Source: G942493375 sp942493375 (GTDB taxonomy: Bacteria > Armatimonadota > UBA5829). Taken from it: a stretch of 64,000 nt of DNA. Location of the stretch: contig OW818698.1 in assembly GCA_942493375.1 (NCBI GenBank), positions 7,130,001-7,194,000 of the forward strand. The letters are read 5' to 3'. Below are positions 61,528 to 64,000 of the stretch, one piece after another. Under the pieces are notes generated by a model. It saw only the letters and a list, made by a program, of their open reading frames with translations. It searched no databases and had not been told where the DNA came from. The position numbers and the translations under genes are program-made. How positions within the stretch are numbered: the first letter of the stretch is position 1; each line of letters begins with the position of its first letter.

Positions 61528-62277
61528 TTGGTAATGTTACGGGTGTCGTATATGTTGATTTTAGCGATGGTTGTCTCCATCGGTATTGTCTTTTTTTATA
61601 TGTTGAACGAGTGGGCCGAAGGCGCTTATGGTGGACTTGATGCTATCATTACTGCGCTTATGCTAATCGGTCTGATTGTAGCCTCATATCATTTAATGAT
61701 TGCTTACAGCCCGATTATCGGCAGCATTCCTGTTGCTTGTGCGGCCGGTTATATTTTCTATCGTAGAAGGTATTCAAACGGCAGGGAAATACTCCGCGAA
61801 AATGTCGATAGATATCGAAGAATGGTTATAACTGAGCCTAAAAACCTTGCAGCAAGAGAGAAACTCGCCAATGCACTCTATGACCTGGGAGAACTGGATC
61901 AGGCATTATACGAAATGAAATCCGCAGTCAATATGGGTGGCGGGCAAACCTGCGAATATACCCTCAAGAAATGGACACTGGAGAGAAAAGTGCTGGTGGA
62001 TGGTATTCCAGTCTGCCGATGGTGTGACACAGAAAACAAAGTCGGAGAAAGATTCTGTGTGAACTGCGGATTTGAGTTACCCTACGACACGCAGGCAACT
62101 AGAAAGCTATTCGCAGGGAAGAAAACACAGAAGTTGCTTGGTACCATACTTATTTTCTCCGGCACTATGGTCGCCCTGGCTGTTTTGACAGGGTTGACGT
62201 CAGCTGTTCTCGTGCCTGTTGCTTTTGGCCTTATCGCATATTGGGGCTGGCAGATAGTCCGGGGAGCCAGGAGTTGA
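61528..62277 (+). CDS. membrane protein with TPR-like region and zinc ribbon
   Basis: A 249-residue protein. Two or three N-terminal transmembrane helices (about 5-80) are followed by a TPR-like helical pair (NLAAREKLANALYDLGELDQALYEM), a zinc ribbon (CRWC....CVNC, about 164-182) and two C-terminal hydrophobic helices (about 208-245). No known family is recognised; TPR and zinc-ribbon parts suggest protein interactions at the membrane. The start is uncertain: TTG 61528, ATG 61534 and ATG 61552 are in frame, none with a strong site. It lies upstream of the phasin-like gene on the same strand. Confidence 0.7.
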   Translation: MVMLRVSYMLILAMVVSIGIVFFYMLNEWAEGAYGGLDAIITALMLIGLIVASYHLMIAYSPIIGSIPVACAAGYIFYRRRYSNGREILRENVDRYRRMVITEPKNLAAREKLANALYDLGELDQALYEMKSAVNMGGGQTCEYTLKKWTLERKVLVDGIPVCRWCDTENKVGERFCVNCGFELPYDTQATRKLFAGKKTQKLLGTILIFSGTMVALAVLTGLTSAVLVPVAFGLIAYWGWQIVRGARS

Positions 62278-62456
62278 CGCCTCTTATCGTCTGCGAATAT
62301 TAAAGGAACTTTCTGCTTGGTTTGAGCGTATGTCTGATTGGGGTATGACCAATACTAGCCTGTATTGTTGGTAAAAGACAGGTGTGGTAAACTTACATAC
62401 TGCCAAAATATGAGCAGAGTGTGTGATTGCTATTAAAACCGAGGAGGAATTTCAAA

Positions 62457-62831
62457 GTGGAAATACTTGATATGCTCAAAAAGACACTGTCATTCGGTGT
62501 AGGTGCTGCTGTTTTCAGTGCTGAGAAGTTGAAAGAATTCGCCGATGATATGGTGCAAAAGGGCGAAATGAGTGGCGAAGATGCCAAAAAGTTTGTTGAT
62601 GATGTCTCTAAAAAAGCAGATGATGAAAAAGCCAGGATTCAGGAATGGATCAAGGAACAGGTAGCAAAGGTTAAGACTTCGTTTGCAGATATTGACAGAG
62701 TGAAGAAACTCGAAAATCGTGTAGCAGTCTTGGAAGCAAAACTTGGTATCGTTACTGAGGAGGCTGAACCGGCGCAGACTGAGCCGGCAGAATGCTGCTG
62801 TGCATCCGGTGAAGAGGACCCCGAAGGCTAA
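62457..62831 (+). CDS. phasin-like coiled-coil protein
   Basis: A 124-residue protein with a central amphipathic helical stretch (EKLKEFADDMVQKGEMSGEDAKKFVDDV) and coiled coil (KVKTSFADIDRVKKLENRVAVLEAKL). It resembles polyhydroxyalkanoate-granule phasins and the small proteins that often precede AarF/UbiB kinases. The C-terminal tail carries three consecutive cysteines (ECCCASGEEDPEG). GTG 62457 has GGAGG 9 nt upstream; an earlier in-frame start at 62427 is less likely. Its stop codon overlaps the next gene's start (TAATG), so the two are translationally coupled. Confidence 0.75.
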   Translation: MEILDMLKKTLSFGVGAAVFSAEKLKEFADDMVQKGEMSGEDAKKFVDDVSKKADDEKARIQEWIKEQVAKVKTSFADIDRVKKLENRVAVLEAKLGIVTEEAEPAQTEPAECCCASGEEDPEG

Positions 62832-64000
62832 TGCTCGGAAAGAGCGGACGGCATATTCGGAGATATAAAGAAATATACAAAGTCATGCTCAAACATGACT
62901 TGGGTTGGATAATGGTTCGTTCTCTTTTAGCCGAATTCATGGGTAAAGCGAAGACCACTACACCCTCTGAATCTGCCCCGGTACAGTTGCGGGAAGCATT
63001 GGAGGAGCTTGGACCAACTTTTGTTAAATTGGGCCAGCTCCTCTCTACAAGACCAGATATTATCCCGGATAACTATGTAAAGGAACTTGTTAAACTCCAG
63101 GATACCGCTTTGGTGATCCCGGTGGAGCAGATACTGGAGGTCATTCGAGAAGAATTTGAAACTGAAGCTAAAGATTTATACGCTTCATTCGACAATACTC
63201 CCATGGCTGCCGCATCCATTGCTCAGGTTCACGCAGCAGTTCTTCACGATGGTACCCCGGTTATCGCAAAAGTTCAACGTCCCAATATCCGCGAACAAAT
63301 AGATACTGACATCGAAATCCTCTACAACAATTCCCGTTTCCTCGAAGACCACTGGGATAGGGCTAAAATATACGGTGTTACGGATATTGTGGATGAATTT
63401 GCAGTAGTAATTCGTGAAGAATTGGATTACACCCGGGAAGCACGAAATACCGACCGGATTAGAGAGGCTTTGGCTAATACAAAGGGTGTTCATGTCCCAA
63501 AAGTTCATTGGAGTCTGACAACCAGCAAAGTTCTAACTCTAGAACTTATGACGGGAAACAAGATCAATGATGTCATACGTCAACAACTGCCCGGAGTATC
63601 TAACAAAGACTTAGCAGTGCGGGTGGCATCAGTATTCCTTGAGCAAATATTTGTTCACCGGTTTTTTCATGCAGATCCTCATCCTGGTAACTTGCTGGTA
63701 TCAAATACGGGAAACATTGAGCTTCTTGACTGTGGCCAGGTAGGAATGTTGGATGCTGAAAGTAGTGCCGGTGCTACACGGATGCTACTGGCTTTCGATG
63801 AACAGAACTCAAGAGCTTTTGCCGATGAAGTCCTCAGCCTTGGCATTGCTCAAGAGGATGTTGATATTCAAAAGTTTTCCCGGGATATCAGTCGTCTGCT
63901 GCGTTCTTTCTACGATCTTCCTTCTCGTTCCATAAATATGGGTTCACTTTTTGCTAAAGTCCTTGAGGTTTCTGCTTCCCATAAAGTCCGGCTCCCTGCC
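62831..64000 (+). CDS. AarF/UbiB/ABC1-family atypical kinase, 3'-truncated by window edge
   Basis: 390 residues are visible and the gene runs off the right edge. It has the KxGQ motif (FVKLGQLLSTRPD, K66-Q69), the Ala-rich nucleotide loop (PMAAASIAQVH), ELDYTREARN, the catalytic HADPHPGNLL and a metal-binding site. The last usually reads DFG but here is DCG (IELLDCGQVG). Members bind ATP and support isoprenoid quinone lipid metabolism; in a menaquinone organism the exact role is unknown. ATG 62831 overlaps the phasin-like stop. Confidence 0.92.
   Translation, partial: MLGKSGRHIRRYKEIYKVMLKHDLGWIMVRSLLAEFMGKAKTTTPSESAPVQLREALEELGPTFVKLGQLLSTRPDIIPDNYVKELVKLQDTALVIPVEQILEVIREEFETEAKDLYASFDNTPMAAASIAQVHAAVLHDGTPVIAKVQRPNIREQIDTDIEILYNNSRFLEDHWDRAKIYGVTDIVDEFAVVIREELDYTREARNTDRIREALANTKGVHVPKVHWSLTTSKVLTLELMTGNKINDVIRQQLPGVSNKDLAVRVASVFLEQIFVHRFFHADPHPGNLLVSNTGNIELLDCGQVGMLDAESSAGATRMLLAFDEQNSRAFADEVLSLGIAQEDVDIQKFSRDISRLLRSFYDLPSRSINMGSLFAKVLEVSASHKVRLPA

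Overview
This 64 kb window is a continuous chromosomal stretch with moderate GC (roughly mid-40s percent by eye), strong GGAGG-type ribosome binding sites and frequent GTG/TTG starts. The gene set points to a Terrabacteria-type bacterium, and Armatimonadota or a close relative is my best guess. The supporting genes are a yggS-sepF-proC-yggT-divIVA division cluster, a tmk-darA-holB cluster, an R3H/AAA ATPase of the Ycf45 type, a menG plus polyprenyl synthase pair (menaquinone), and many Gfo/Idh/MocA oxidoreductases, DegT aminotransferases, ceramidase-like hydrolases and DUF4091 proteins. The taxonomy is an inference from gene content only.

Layout. 1-2.8 kb: end of a GAF histidine kinase, a single-domain response regulator and an HtrA protease. 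2.9-13.1 kb: an oxidoreductase, a secreted DUF4091 glycosidase-like protein, a small Met/Gly/Pro-rich secreted protein and a two-gene operon for very large secreted proteins (one with fibronectin III-like repeats). 13.3-17.9 kb: an overlapping catabolic operon (DegT aminotransferase, NAD epimerase, DapA-like aldolase) preceded by glutamate dehydrogenase. 18.3-27 kb: serA, menG, polyprenyl synthase, the division cluster, a CPBP protease and a nitroreductase. 27-32 kb: clpB with a HAIR-like operator, a group 2 sigma factor and a LuxR-type HTH protein. 32-41.8 kb: sugar/polyol genes including a GntR-controlled locus with a 16-bp palindrome over a promoter, then NIF3. 42-45.6 kb: motAB and mtaB. 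45.6-49.4 kb: a visibly more AT-rich accessory patch with a left-handed beta-helix protein, a MITE-like element, a second ceramidase-like protein and a flippase. 49.9-59.8 kb: housekeeping genes (nadB, ftsY, holB, darA, tmk, R3H ATPase, rsmE, prmA, dnaJ, rpoZ). 60-64 kb: a secreted orphan, wrbA, a zinc-ribbon membrane protein, a phasin-like protein and an AarF/UbiB kinase running off the right edge.

No tRNA, rRNA, CRISPR array, transposase or prophage was recognised. The most unusual content is non-coding. (1) Three copies of a 103-110 bp palindromic element have 12-bp terminal repeats and 9-bp flanking direct repeats (9/9, 8/9 and 6/9 matches), so they behave like a MITE family. (2) A second palindromic family has one copy carrying a smaller hairpin inserted inside it and another copy without it; the small hairpin also occurs alone, once directly before the sepF ribosome binding site. 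(3) A single 143-bp element has 15-bp terminal repeats and 11-bp flanking repeats. (4) A Cys-rich upstream mini-ORF precedes and overlaps mtaB. (5) prmA carries a one-base frameshift in its catalytic core.
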